Shown here: positions 11,903 to 23,212 of the stretch, in pieces
Layout of the letters: each line of letters starts with the position of its first letter
How positions within the stretch are numbered: the first letter of the stretch is position 1
NCBI GenBank assembly: GCA_958496175.1
Contig: OY292277.1
Location: forward strand, 25,215,282-25,279,281
Origin: Sisyra terminalis
Lineage: Eukaryota; Arthropoda; Insecta; Neuroptera; Sisyridae
DNA length: 64,000 bases
Direction: 5' to 3'
The notes under the pieces: generated by a model
Told to the model about the DNA's origin: nothing
The model's database searches: none
The model's input: only the letters and a program-made list of their open reading frames with translations
Program-made: the position numbers and the translations under genes

Positions 11903-12505
11903 CAGTCCCTGGCCATATAGATTTTGTATAAAATCTGAAGTAAGAACTATTGGGTCCATATTTTTGATTGGGTTTAACGTACCTGTACAAATTTTACTTC
12001 TTACGCTTATTACTAACTAGCGTGACCAAAAATCATATTTACTAAAAAATAAATTTGTACTATCAAATTAATTAAACATCTTCTTAATTATGGTGAGCTG
12101 AATTGTTTAATATTTAATTGAAAGCCCGTTTACTGATATTTAAGCTTCCATTCTGTGCAGTATACGATACATGTAGAACAATACCGTCTGCTGTATTTGT
12201 GGATGATGATTCCATACGTGAATAATTTTTCTAAGGGCTATTTTTCTGTTGTAACCACTTCTTTAGCTACTTTTTTCTTCAGCAAATTCCACATATTTTC
12301 AATGAGTTTCAAATCAAGGCTATTATCCTAAAGTAGGGTAATAGGGATAGTAAGCAAGGTTTTACCCTTACCCAGAAAATATATTTCTTAAAAATCAATA
12401 TAACTTTTTATAATATAAAAAGTAAACAATATTAAAATTAATTTAGTAGAATATGTTCATTTTGTTTAAAATCTTACGTGCGTCTAATAATATGGCCAGG
12501 GACTG
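11903..12505 (-). mobile_element. Tc1-like transposon relic
   Basis: The termini are CAGTCCCTGGCCATAT and the exact inverse ATATGGCCAGGGACTG, with flanking TA on both sides (11901-11902 and 12506-12507). On the minus strand near 12240-12330 a transposase tail is readable: DLKLIENMWNLLKKKVAKEV, the usual block after the DD34E catalytic Glu. At 603 bp it is heavily deleted. Confidence 0.85.
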
Positions 12506-12654
12506 TATGTAATACAACAATATAAAATCATTGTGCTATATTTTTGGTGTAAAACTTCATAAAGTATGTTAACACTATAATCAATAACATTATATTTAAC
12601 GAGAAGTGTTCGGCGATTTTTTTCATAAAAAATGGATCAATGATTGAAATTTTG

Positions 12655-13055
12655 CTTGAAAAATTATATGAATTGTATCTAAAGTTGTCAAAAGTTACTT
12701 TGGAAAAGTATAAGTACTAGGTAAATTACTTTTTTAAAAAGTATCCGAAGTTACTTTGGGTATCTAGTTACTCCTCTTAAAAAAAAAAAAATTAAGTACT
12801 TGTTGAATTATTTCTACAATTATTACTTATAAATATACTTTTCTGAACAATATCTACAACAATTAAGTACAATCATTTGCAATGAAATTTGAAGAGGTAG
12901 TGACTTTTATGAATATAAACGGCCTTTTCGGTCCATCCGACCGGTATATACTTGCTTCCACATACATACTCGCATGTTTACATCCATTCGATACACTTAT
13001 CTTAAGTTACTTTTGAAGATACTTAAAAATATACTTTTTAGTTATTTAGTATATT
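12655..13055. repeat. AAGTTACTTTGG-type repeat, second copy
   Basis: Carries the motifs listed for the window-edge copy plus TTAAGTTACTTTTGAAGATAC at its right side (about 13000). It contains a less AT-rich GGCCTTTTCGGTCCATCCGA block. The class is uncertain. Confidence 0.35.
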
Positions 13056-13125
13056 GTGTAACAGAGGAGTTATCTGTAATATAGAGGTAAAAGATAAATA
13101 TCATGAAAAAATATTGGTACTTTAA

Positions 13126-13556
13126 CAGCCTTTCCCAACCTCTTTTAATGGGGGACTCCTAGATAGTTTAACAATGTTTATCGACTCTTACGGGTATAGT
13201 ATTACCTCCTAGGGCTTCAGTAGAGTGTAACAGAGGAGTTAACTGTAATATAGAAGTAAAAAATAAATATAAATATCATGAAAATTCTTAAATCATTGGG
13301 GAACAATCAAATTACTATGGAAAATAAAACCGGAATATATAAAATTAAATGTGAAAATCCCATTTGAAAACTTCAACATTGGCCAAACTGGTAAATATTT
13401 CCGTACTAGATATAAGGAACATATACCCAGAAAACCGAAACATTTTTGAATTTGAAAAAGTCATATTTTATTTTTCTAATTAAGAAGTGTTCGGTGAATT
13501 TGCAAATGAAACGCGGGGAGGGAGGTCAGTAACTCCAAAATGGTTAAGAACCACTG
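13126..13556. mobile_element. hAT-like nonautonomous element (CAGTGGTTCTTAACC type)
   Basis: The right end's inverse is CAGTGGTTCTTAACCATTTT, and the left end is CAGCCTTTCCCAACCTCTTT. The subterminal TTAAGAAGTGTTCGGTGAAT and AAATGAAACGCGGGGAGGG blocks are familiar from this hAT group. An internal copy (13218-13280) duplicates the outside sequence at 13054-13110. No reading frame survives. Confidence 0.6.
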
Positions 13557-13999
13557 CCCTAGAAGAATAAAAAATATATAATACAAAGCCCACAAACTGA
13601 ATCCAGCTAATATCCTTAACAAATAATTATTTAAAACGGTCACCTTTTATGAAATATGCTTACAATTCACACAATAAACATTACCTGATGATGACAGCCA
13701 AAGACTATTGAAACGCGTTGTACTCAAGAAATAAATTAAAAAATTGAGTCATACGACATACATAATTATTCATTAAATTTATTAATTGTACCTCGGAAAT
13801 AATAAATAAAATATTAATCATTGTTAAGTAGGTATATCGAAATCTACAAAACACAAATCGTGTATTTTAACTTTTATCATCCTTGAAAAATCAAAATTGT
13901 CATAAATCACCAGAATTGGAAATTCGATATTTACACCTAGACCTCGGTATAATAATGATAGAAATAAGAATAATTTCAAATAATAATAACTATTATTAT

Positions 14000-16900
14000 T
14001 TGAGGTAGCAATAGGTTTTCAATATACCAGTTTCTTTTTTGTGATTCAATTGTGTGTACTTTCGTTCAAATCCGACACTTCATTTAGGTATACAGTTTTG
14101 AGATCTATGGAGACTTTTAAATTTCTAAATAACCAAATGTGGTTTTTGTGTTGAGGATTTCAGCGATAACAATCGACAGACGATCAACCCCTAAATGTCT
14201 TGTTAAAAACGAAGAGAATAAAATGGTGGCGGTCATTAGTTAGATGTGATAGAAATCGAAAGGAGATATAGATGTATGTACTTATAAATTTTAAAAACTT
14301 TTCTCTTTCATTTCTCGTTCTTTTTTTTTTGTGGGGGTTGTTGAAGAGAGAAACAAATTTGTAGGAAACACTATTTACATGTTTCTCTCACATATTTTTC
14401 ATTCGATGCTTAAATAGAGACTGTCGTTACAATAGGAAATACGACCAGATTCATTCATCCCCATTTCTAATATACTTATGTATTTATATAGAATTGTAAC
14501 ATCTTTTCAATGTCTAAATTATGTTGTTAATGTGATATCTTTTGTGAGAAATCTCGGATCGTGTTTGTGGTTTAATGTTACCTATCGTTTTTGAAATGAA
14601 ATGCACCCAAATTATTATTAATGGAATTAAAATGAGAGGAATAAACTAAAAAGTAATAATACGTCTATTGTGGTTAGGGTGAAGTATGAACTGATATAAT
14701 AATAGATATAGTGCTTTTTAGATCCAGGTGACGATGAGGGGCGTTAAATAATCAACAATATAAATAATTTAAGGAAAGTTAAACAATGTAAAGGATTTGA
14801 AAGCACAAAAGCCTACGTATTAAACTTCGTTTATTAATTTCAAATAGTGTCTAGCATTATAATCTTAGATAGGGTTAAAGTATATTACCTACCTATCGTT
14901 ATTTTTAGAGAGGAAAATTTAATATCACCCACAAAAGATACACGGAAAAAATATATTAAAAACAATTATAGTTACATCAAAATGTAGAATTAAACTTTCA
15001 CCATCCTAATCCTTGCAATGTTCTATTATACATGTTCTGTTTGAAACTTATTACTAAAACTTACTTTTAGTCTTACATTTGAAAATTACGATGTCTAACG
15101 TTAAAATTCAAATGTAAATCAATGCAGTGAAAGTCCTAGTCCATCTAGTCCATCCTAGATGAGGATTCTAGATAAGACCTAGATGTCCTAGTCATCCTAG
15201 ATGAGAATGTTACTATAGTAATTTAAAGAACAGATTTTTTTTTGTGTAATAATTCCTACCAACAATGTTGAGTTCTAGGACTAGCAGCCTAAAAATTCTA
15301 AAAATGTGTTGTATTTTTGGTTTGGAAAATTCGAATAATTATCTATTTAGGTTAAATCAAAAGCTTTTAATATCCAGACAAAAGTTTGAAAAGGTTTAAA
15401 ATTGAAATTGTATTCTTTGATACAGCCACATATGAATTTTTCAATCTCTCTGTTTTCAATCTTTCCATTTCTATTTTAATCGTCAGCTATTCCAGTAGAT
15501 AACAAAAAAATCATCAATTTAATCTACATTGATAAATTTAGAAACAATAGTATAAGAATTTTTGCTATGTTTTTCCTAATTTAATTTTATATGATGATTA
15601 AAAGCAAAATAAACATTAGCGCCATCTCCTAGATGACCAGTGAACTCTTAGCAAATATTTTTACCTTAATATAACTATAATCCAAATAAATAAGGCAAAT
15701 AATTAACAAGTGTTTGCTATTCATAAAAAATTTTTTGAATTTATATTTTAGTTGTTCTAGTAAAACTGCTGTTTCTGATAAATTTGATTCGGTTTTTAGG
15801 AATTTTATTTTCTATATAAACTGAATTAAAGCAATGATTAAAACATAGTAGGAAACTTTTTACACACAAGTTATATGGGTTGCGTAATAAACCTAATCCA
15901 CATTATTTAGAAATAATTTTGAATGTTTTAAAAATGTTCTAAGCTAATATCAAAGTATAATATAACTGTTAATTTTTATCTTTACTTGAAAAAATCAAGG
16001 AAATGTTAATTTAAAAATGCCAAAAAAATCAAAATGCCTAAAACAAGCTCCTATTGGTCCGGTATGAAAATGACGTTATAATACGAAAACTCAAATTCCC
16101 ATGAACGTTTTTTTATGACAAATTAATTGGAGGACAAAAGAAAATATTGTTTAAATCGTTTAAAGGATTATGTTAACGATTTAAATCATTTAGAATCCAC
16201 ACAACCTATTCCTTAGGAAAAAATTGATATTTATTTTTAGGGTATAAACATGTTTTTCATAGCGAAAAATTGTGGAAAATATCAAAAATTGTGTAAACTA
16301 TAACTATTTCTATGGTAACCACTTAATGATTTGTTTATATGTCGGTTTTAATATGCGTACTGCTGTTAATTGCTGTGTACTGTGACGTCACCGAAGATCC
16401 ATAAGCACGCTTATCGTTTTCAGACTTTCATTTATTCATTGAAATTAAAAAAAAATTCTGTCAAAATACATGTTTTTCATAACTAAAATTTGATTTTTGC
16501 GCTTATTAAAAATGTTCTTTATCGATTAAAAAAATTTGCATATGGTTTATTGTAACTTAATTTATAAAAAGTTATCCGATTTGAGTTATTATTAATTACT
16601 AATTCCTACGATTGCTTACGAATATTATGGAAAAGATGCAATATAGCATAAATAACAAATATTGAAAATGACCTTAATCAAAATTTTGATTGATTTCAAA
16701 ATGTAAATATAATACATGCATTTTTAAAAGAAGAACAATTTACAGAAATAATTTCCCTGCTTTGCTTCTGTTACAAAATTAATACGATATATAACTTATT
16801 ACAATTAGACTTTTAATTTGCTCAATTTAAGTTTACTAAATTAGAAGTAAATTCGGTTCCTAGAGACAAATTTATTGTGAACCATTCTTTTTAAATATTT

Positions 16901-18480
16901 TTTTTAAATCATCACTACTAGGGTAAAAAACTCAAATTGAATTATGCATTTGATTAATTTTAGTTTGAGGATAATTTCTTATGAAAAAAAAAACAAAATT
17001 AAAAAAAATGAGCTATTCGCATTAACTTTAAAAGTAGTTTTAAGTATAAATATGAAGAGAAAAGATTATAAAAAAATATAATGGACATTAGATCAAATAA
17101 ACCTTTTTTTTTCAATAACTGAATTTCTATTGACTTATGATGAAGAAGCAAAATAAAATTTTGTGTTTTTATTTAAAAAATATTTTTTGTACTCTATAGT
17201 TAACTTGACGTAAGTCAAGGTCATAATATTGATACTTTATTATTACTGGGTAAAGTATAGGTAGCTAATACTTATTTCTAGATAAATTAATTTTTTTATT
17301 AGGAAAGGATTAAATGTTGAGTTCATTTTAAAAGTGTAGATTCCAATTTGAAGAACTCTTAAGATTACATTTGAAATTTGAAATACACAATGAAATATTT
17401 ATCTTTATAATATCTGAGAAAACAATTGTTTTAAATTAAAATTATCAGTTCTTAAGCTTTTTTTTTAAATTTATATAGAACGAATGATTTTAATTGTTTG
17501 AAAGTATCTTATTGCATATTGAGCTTTATAAAATTTTAAACAGCTAATGGCTTCACTATGGATTTCAATGTTGGAATCATAAACTATATATTATGGCTTT
17601 AATGTAACCTTTTTAATAACTTTTCACTAATTATCGAAAACAACTTAAGCATAATTAAATTCAGAAATGTTTTTATCTTTAAAAAAAATTAAATCGGTGT
17701 GCGTTTTTATCAGTTATTTGCAAAAATTTATGAGATTTTAATGTAATAAATTTGTTTAATTGGTATGAGATTAAAATTTAAAATATTTTATTATTACGAG
17801 TAATGTATAGAATAACATTTTTTTTTTGAAACCTATATTTCATTTGGTTTTGATTTTATGAAATTTAAAACAATTTTATTTTTCTTCTGAAAACAAAAGA
17901 TCAAATTGACGTGATTGAAATTTTTCTTTCTTTCAATACTATCTATTCTTGGTGAGGTTTTCCTGGATGGATTTATTTTTTCAACAGTTTAGAAGTCAAT
18001 TTTTCTTTGTTGTTTTTTCTTAGAAACTTCCAGTATCCCTTCTTCATTTTAATTTTAAATGCCTGAAATTGTTCCTTATTAGTCAACTATGTTAAAAATT
18101 GTGATACTAATCAATTTAAGTCTTTTCTTAACAAATTGAAAAATTCGCTAGCTTTAACGGAATTTATATAATCACATAAGTTGATTTTTAAAGTAGAGAT
18201 GTTGATAGTATTTAAATTATTATAAAAAAATATTAATAAACTATAATTGATCATAAAGTAGGGGTGATCTTACAATATTTTCTGTTTCAATAAAACTCCT
18301 CTACTGCAAAAATCCATTATTCAAGCTTTTTCAGAAATACTCAGTGGTAAAAATGGCTGTTGGTATGTATAAACAAGACAAAGGATAGTTTTCCTCTCAT
18401 AAACTAAAGAATTTTTATTTCAAATAAATATCTACCCAATGTAAGTGAAAAAATTTCGTTATTTTTTCTTTTTAACTATT
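14000..18480. other. Long AT-rich stretch without genes
   Basis: Apart from the repeat at 16.0-16.6 kb and a short CCTAGATGA-rich microrepeat near 15130-15205, I see nothing recognisable here. Open frames are short and AT-biased. Confidence 0.6.
16005..16575 (+). repeat. Dispersed repeat with TGACGTCA, copy 1
   Basis: Shares a long ordered series with 55.59-55.92 kb: AAAAATTGTG, TATGTCGGTTTTAATATGCG, TACTGTGACGTCACCGAAG, CATAAGCACGCTTATCGTTT and TTTATCGATTAAAAAAAT. Both copies run in the same orientation. The class is unknown. A similar CRE-containing block occurs near 2805-2835. Confidence 0.6.
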
Positions 18481-18496
18481 ATTTACCATCGATTTG

Positions 18497-18639
18497 CAAC
18501 TACTAGATAAGGTTTTTAGGGACTCTAGAGTTAATAAAAATCCGTAATCGAGAAATATCGAAAATCGCTCGATACGAGTATCGAGCTCAAAACCTACCAG
18601 ATTTGGAGCGGTCACCTAGACCACTCGGCCACCAGTAGA
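18497..18639 (-). repeat. tRNA-derived SINE, copy 2 (best preserved)
   Basis: The minus strand reads CTACTGGTGGCCGAGTGGTC, then TAGGTGACCGCTCC, GGTTTTGAGCTCGATACTCG, TATCGAGCGATTTTCGATA, and the tail TTATTAACTCTAGAGTCCC. The A box is intact. The B box corresponds to the TTTTGAGCTCGA stretch and is degraded. It serves as the reference for the family here. Confidence 0.75.
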
Positions 18640-19181
18640 CTATTTCTAGTATGAAATTGCAGCTCTGAAGAAATATAAAATTCGTTCTGCCACCTTAGAA
18701 TAATTTCTACAATACTTTCAATAATAAATATAAATGTTTTATTCCAATCAATTGGTTTTAACATAAGATAAATATGGCAACAATTGAAAGAGTGAAACGA
18801 AAACAACAGTTTTAAATTCATTTGAAAAATAAGTTATGATTAACTCCCAATTATCTTTATTAATGACCTAGGATATGATTCAGAACGACCAATAAGATCC
18901 TCAAGAAGAAAATTGTCGAAATTGACATTTTTGAAAGTTAACCGACACATGCAACTCACGTTACCTAAGTTTTCCTTGATCAAAATTTTAAGCAAATATT
19001 CTTACCGAGAATTGTTAAATTGTTAAAAATCAATATAGAAATTTTGTGCTGTGAAAAAATATTATTAAGAAAACCCTGTTAGACGATTGATACACAATAA
19101 TGCGAGCAAACGACAACTTTTGTAAATAAATCAGTTCTAGTTTTGGTGATGTTTTTTCTAATTAGTCCATAGTCCTTAAGG

Positions 19182-19390
19182 CAATAGTTCTTAACCGAAG
19201 TTCAATCGAGCCCCAGGGGTTAGTCAGTCTCGCAGGTTCAACAGAGGTCAAGAGTTACCACCGACTCATATGACCAATGTATAAGTACATACCTGTTTTG
19301 AATTTGAAAAATTCAAATTTTATTTTTCAAATTAAGAAGGGTTCGGTGATGCTCATATGAAACTGGAAGGGTCAGTAAAAGACGAAAATT
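19182..19390. mobile_element. hAT-like fragment related to the 13.1-13.6 kb element
   Basis: It begins CAATAGTTCTTAACC and contains TTAAGAAGGGTTCGGTGATG, CTCATATGAAACTGGAAGGG, matching the subterminal blocks of the element at 13.1 kb. The right terminus is missing. Confidence 0.5.
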
Positions 19391-19399
19391 TTCACTATT

Positions 19400-21270
19400 C
19401 ATATTTGTAAGGTAGCTACTTAATAGATAATATTTTATTTGTTAGATAAATCATACATATTTATCGTAGACATATCACAATTCTTAAATGAAAACACGAG
19501 TGTTTTCTTTATTCTTCGGATAAAATTTTATCTGTAAAATAAATGGCACAATCTAGATGTGAAAATATCAACTCTTAGTGTGTTATTTGAGAATTCCCGA
19601 AGATTTTGTGTATTTTAACTTTCAAATTACAAAAATCAAATTCACTTATAATTTCATCCAAACATATGAGGTAGTTCATAAAATTCATAGCTCAAAATTT
19701 CACCTGTTTAGACCCCCTTCCCCTTCATAACGCAGCGTCACCTTTTTTGCGACCCCCGTATAAATATTACGTCAATAAAAAGATACCTTTCTTCCCGTAC
19801 ATGATACTTTGCGATTAATATTAGCTAGTGGTAACTTACTCATAGTATCAAGCAGAAAAGAGTCTCTCTTCTCCATAACAAGTTGTAATCTATTATGATG
19901 GAATTATAAATAGATCATAGAATCATAGATACGTAAAAATCAATACAATAATCGACAAACGTACGTGTATAATGGGGAAGACAAAGAATAAAGAATGTAT
20001 TTAAACATACGTGTGAGTGACATAAAAACGTATAAGTGAAAACGAAATATAATAATCATTGTCTTAAATTTGAACTAACTGATTGTTGTCATTTGTTTCA
20101 ACTGTCATTTCGATTTCATTCATTTGCCAATTTTTGCCATTTGTCAATTGTGTCAGTGTTGGCGGTGAATATTGCACGGGTAGTTACTAGTATCTATATA
20201 TTTATAAATATTAATAATATAAAACAAATGACTTTCTATTGTAATGACCAATGAATTAAAAAAAAAAACGAGATAAAATTTAAAGTAAAATGGTTTACTT
20301 AACTGCAATCGTCGCGTTTCTTTAAATCCCATCCTTAGATTCTTGTTATACCTATCTTATCACACTAAGTGGCATTGCTCACCCGTTTTCACGGAAACGT
20401 ATTTTATAAACGCTCCCTATTGTATCTTTTTCACTGTTAATATTATTATATTACTATCAAATTTTCCAAGTAAGTCCATTTTCGTTTAAAAGTTAAGAAA
20501 TGATTGTTCTTAAGTGAATGCAATTTACTTTACTATTTTCATCTATAAACAGTTCTCGATTCTTTAAAATTTTCAACATTTTCTTCATGTAAAATTATGT
20601 GTTAATGAAACTCAAATGCCGAGCCTTTATTAAATACGTATATCTCCATACAATATAAAATGGACTTACACCTCTTTCAAAGTAAACGAATATACCAAAA
20701 GTATATAATTTCTTTTCTTCTCTTTTTTCAATAAAAGGATATATATCGATTATCTTCAGTTGGAATTTTTATTTCAAAATATCTGTCTGGAGGGCAAATC
20801 TAATCCTTATCTCTTTTTTTTTTTAATAACCAATAATATTAAAAATACACGTATCTTCAATATTCTCGTATAGTGACAACATTTTTAGTATGTATTAAGT
20901 TTGATAAACTATTGATAGCAGCAGTATTTTAATGCAATTCAATACTTCCGGGAAATTATTAAACAAATCGAGAAGATTCATCACTTTTGTGTATATAGGT
21001 ACTTACCGATGAATTTTTCTTTAGAGTATAAAAAATAATTTATTTAAATTGAAAAAACCATAATAATTTTAAATATAAATTTAATATCTGATAATAATAA
21101 TATTAATATAATTAAACTTTAAATAGGGTAATATATCCTTTCTTTATAGATGTATGAAATATAATATATACACACAAGATAATCTATACAACAATTAATT
21201 ATTATTATAATAACTAATTGAAAATAGCTCAATAATAATAACACAGTCAACGATTGGCATTAAAATGCAT
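19400..21270. other. AT-rich stretch downstream of the hydrolase gene
   Basis: Contains the 20.05-kb repeat and a block near 19705-19765 (GACCCCCTTCCCCTTCATAA, GCAGCGTCACC, GCGACCCCCGTA) that looks like part of a dispersed insect repeat. Nothing else is seen. Confidence 0.5.
20051..20195 (+). repeat. TGTCATTTGTTTCAACTGTC repeat, copy 1
   Basis: GTCTTAAATTTGAACTAACT, then TTGTCATTTGTTTCAACTGT and CATTTCGATTTCATT, is repeated in inverse orientation near 46.0 and 56.2 kb. Adjacent to it is a GGGTAGTTACTAGTATC end that resembles the ends of the other copies. Confidence 0.6.
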
Positions 21271-21273
21271 GAT

Positions 21274-22643
21274 TCAATCTTTTTGTGCTAAAAATAATGC
21301 ACGCGGTGCATTTTGTACGACGCCATTGGTTTTCTTTTGTACTACATCCAAAACTGAATTTCCATATTTTACTGTATTGGAAACTGCCCCGAACATACGG
21401 TCCATAATATTTTTCGATGATGCTATCAAAAGGTTTTGTTGTTGCTCATTATGTCGCTGTTCGATATCTTTTAATTCACGTACAACCAAAAAACTGAGCA
21501 AAATCGAATTGAATTCATGAGAATATTCCTGATGTGGAAAATGTCCTCCGTTTTCAATTACTTTAACGAAAAATCGTTGGCAATAATCGGATGATTTGAT
21601 CATGCTTTCAAGTTTGATATATGGGTCTTTGTTGCCAATGATTAATAAAGTTGGTACTTCAGTTTGGCTGCACTCTTTTTTGATTCTAAATATCGGAAAA
21701 GTTCTGTAATAGTTCAATGGACCTCGCCAATCTTCGACTCGGGAAAATGCATATTTGTACGCTTCAATGAAGGCATCTGATTTGTTTTTGGTCTTTTTTT
21801 GATCGATTGTTAAATGGGAAAAATGTGTGTTGATGACGTTGATGTCTTCTTTTAAAGCATCGATTTCGGGAAGATACGGTAATTGAATCGCTTGGATCCA
21901 TTTCGAATTAATTGTTTTATTCTCAGTAAAGCTATCCCAATAAACATTGGGATGCGGTCCCGAAATTGAGACAAATTTTCGTATTAAATCAGGGGACTCA
22001 TGAATTAAGTACCATCCAATCAATGCACCAATATCATGACCAATTAAAATGCACGAAGACTCTCCGATTGATTTAATGAATTGTTGAATTTCACTCACAA
22101 TTCTCACCGGTCGATATGAACCTCGATTGGATGGCTTATCAGAATCACCAAACCCCTTCAAATCAATTGCAATTACATGAAAATATTTCGATAATTCTGG
22201 AATCTGATAACGCCATCCTATCCAACAGTCTGGAAAGCCATGCAAAAGTAAAACTAACGGATTGTCTTTTGCCCCCGACTCAACATAATGCAATTTGACT
22301 CCCTGAAATCGAAAAGTTAAAATTTTTAATGTTTATCATTTGTATTTAAAAAAGATAATTTCAAGGTTGTCTCTTAAATGATAATACTTTTTTTTGTATA
22401 TTTATAAATATTAACCTTTAATTTCATATATGAATGATGGCCCAAATTCGAATCAACCAAACATGACGGCGGGTTGTCGCGAGGCTGGATGAAAAAAAAT
22501 CCCTTAGGATTCCACGACCACCGTATTAACCGTTTAAAAAATATCCATAATCCCCATAGTAATCCATTAAAATTAAAACATAAAATATCCCAAAACGATA
22601 TCGAAACCATACAACTATTCTCATAACACTTTAAACCAAACAT
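21274..22643 (-). CDS. Epoxide hydrolase 4-like alpha/beta-hydrolase, membrane-anchored, two exons
   Basis: Exon 1 is 22643-22416 and exon 2 is 22302-21274, with a 113-bp GT-AG intron in phase 0; the product is 418 aa. Residues about 13-40 form a hydrophobic anchor, as in insect EPHX3/4-like enzymes that face the ER lumen or cytosol. Exon 2 opens with GVKLHYVESG, the usual start of the hydrolase fold. HGFP (97-100) is the oxyanion motif and GHDIG carries nucleophile Asp166. Paired tyrosines at 274-275 lie in the cap (LNYYRTFP), the charge-relay acid is probably Asp302 (NKDP), and the base is His330 (GGHFPH). All catalytic positions are therefore present, which fits an active enzyme opening epoxides of lipids or juvenile-hormone-like substrates; the substrate is inference. 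A tail of about 80 residues after the fold is unremarkable. The gene is divergent from the F-box gene, so the 569 bp between them may be a shared promoter. The start is the first ATG before the anchor. Confidence 0.93.
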
Positions 22644-23065
22644 TTCAATGAAACCGAAAATTTAATCAAAAATAAGAAAAAATATTTAATATACGTGGAA
22701 CAATATTCTTGTATTTTTTTTAAATAAAATAAAATTTTTATTTTTCAATTTTTAAAATCACAAACAGCGACATGTTGTATTCATTTTCACATTACAAAAT
22801 TATATGTTATATGTGAGAATTTATTATTTTTTTTCTATCATTGACATACGAGGGGGTCAAAGATCAGAAGATTTCTATATTTTATCTTTTAGTCAAGTAC
22901 GCCTGAGATACCATTTCCATACTAATTAGCTGCACGTATAAACAAGAATTCCATTTGTTTGCCGTTATAAAATCAGATCGAAAAAGAAATATGATGTTCC
23001 AATAAAATTACGTACAAATACATAGGTACTTAACAATTTAAATAAATTTGAATTTACCACTTTTT

Positions 23066-23212
23066 CGTGTATGTGACGTCATGCCAAGCTGATATTCAAA
23101 CCACGTGACAAATGACAGCTACAAACGTCAATTATGACAGTGACGTTTTAGGTTAGTGAAAAGAATTATATAAATAACATAAAATATCGTAATTTAATTG
23201 TTAATATTATTA
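23066..23212 (+). promoter_or_regulatory. F-box gene promoter: CRE, E-box, second CRE half-site and TATA-like box
   Basis: Upstream of the F-box ATG there is a perfect palindromic TGACGTCA (23074-23081), a CACGTG E-box (23102-23107), a TGACGT half-site (23141) and TTATATAAAT (23166-23175), in that order. The ATG follows about 40 bp after the TATA-like box. CREs bind CREB/ATF proteins, and CACGTG binds bHLH factors such as Myc/Max or USF. The assignment rests on motif position only. Because the hydrolase gene starts on the other strand, the sites may serve both genes. Confidence 0.5.

Noticed and set aside
13684..13717. CCTGATGATGACAGCC...TTGAAACGCG, another hammerhead-like core
   Set aside because: The 18 bases between CTGATGA and GAAA cannot form helix II, so it is at best a decayed relative.
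19705..19765. C-rich GACCCCC blocks as a coding remnant
   Set aside because: No frame gives a convincing protein; more likely part of a dispersed non-coding repeat.
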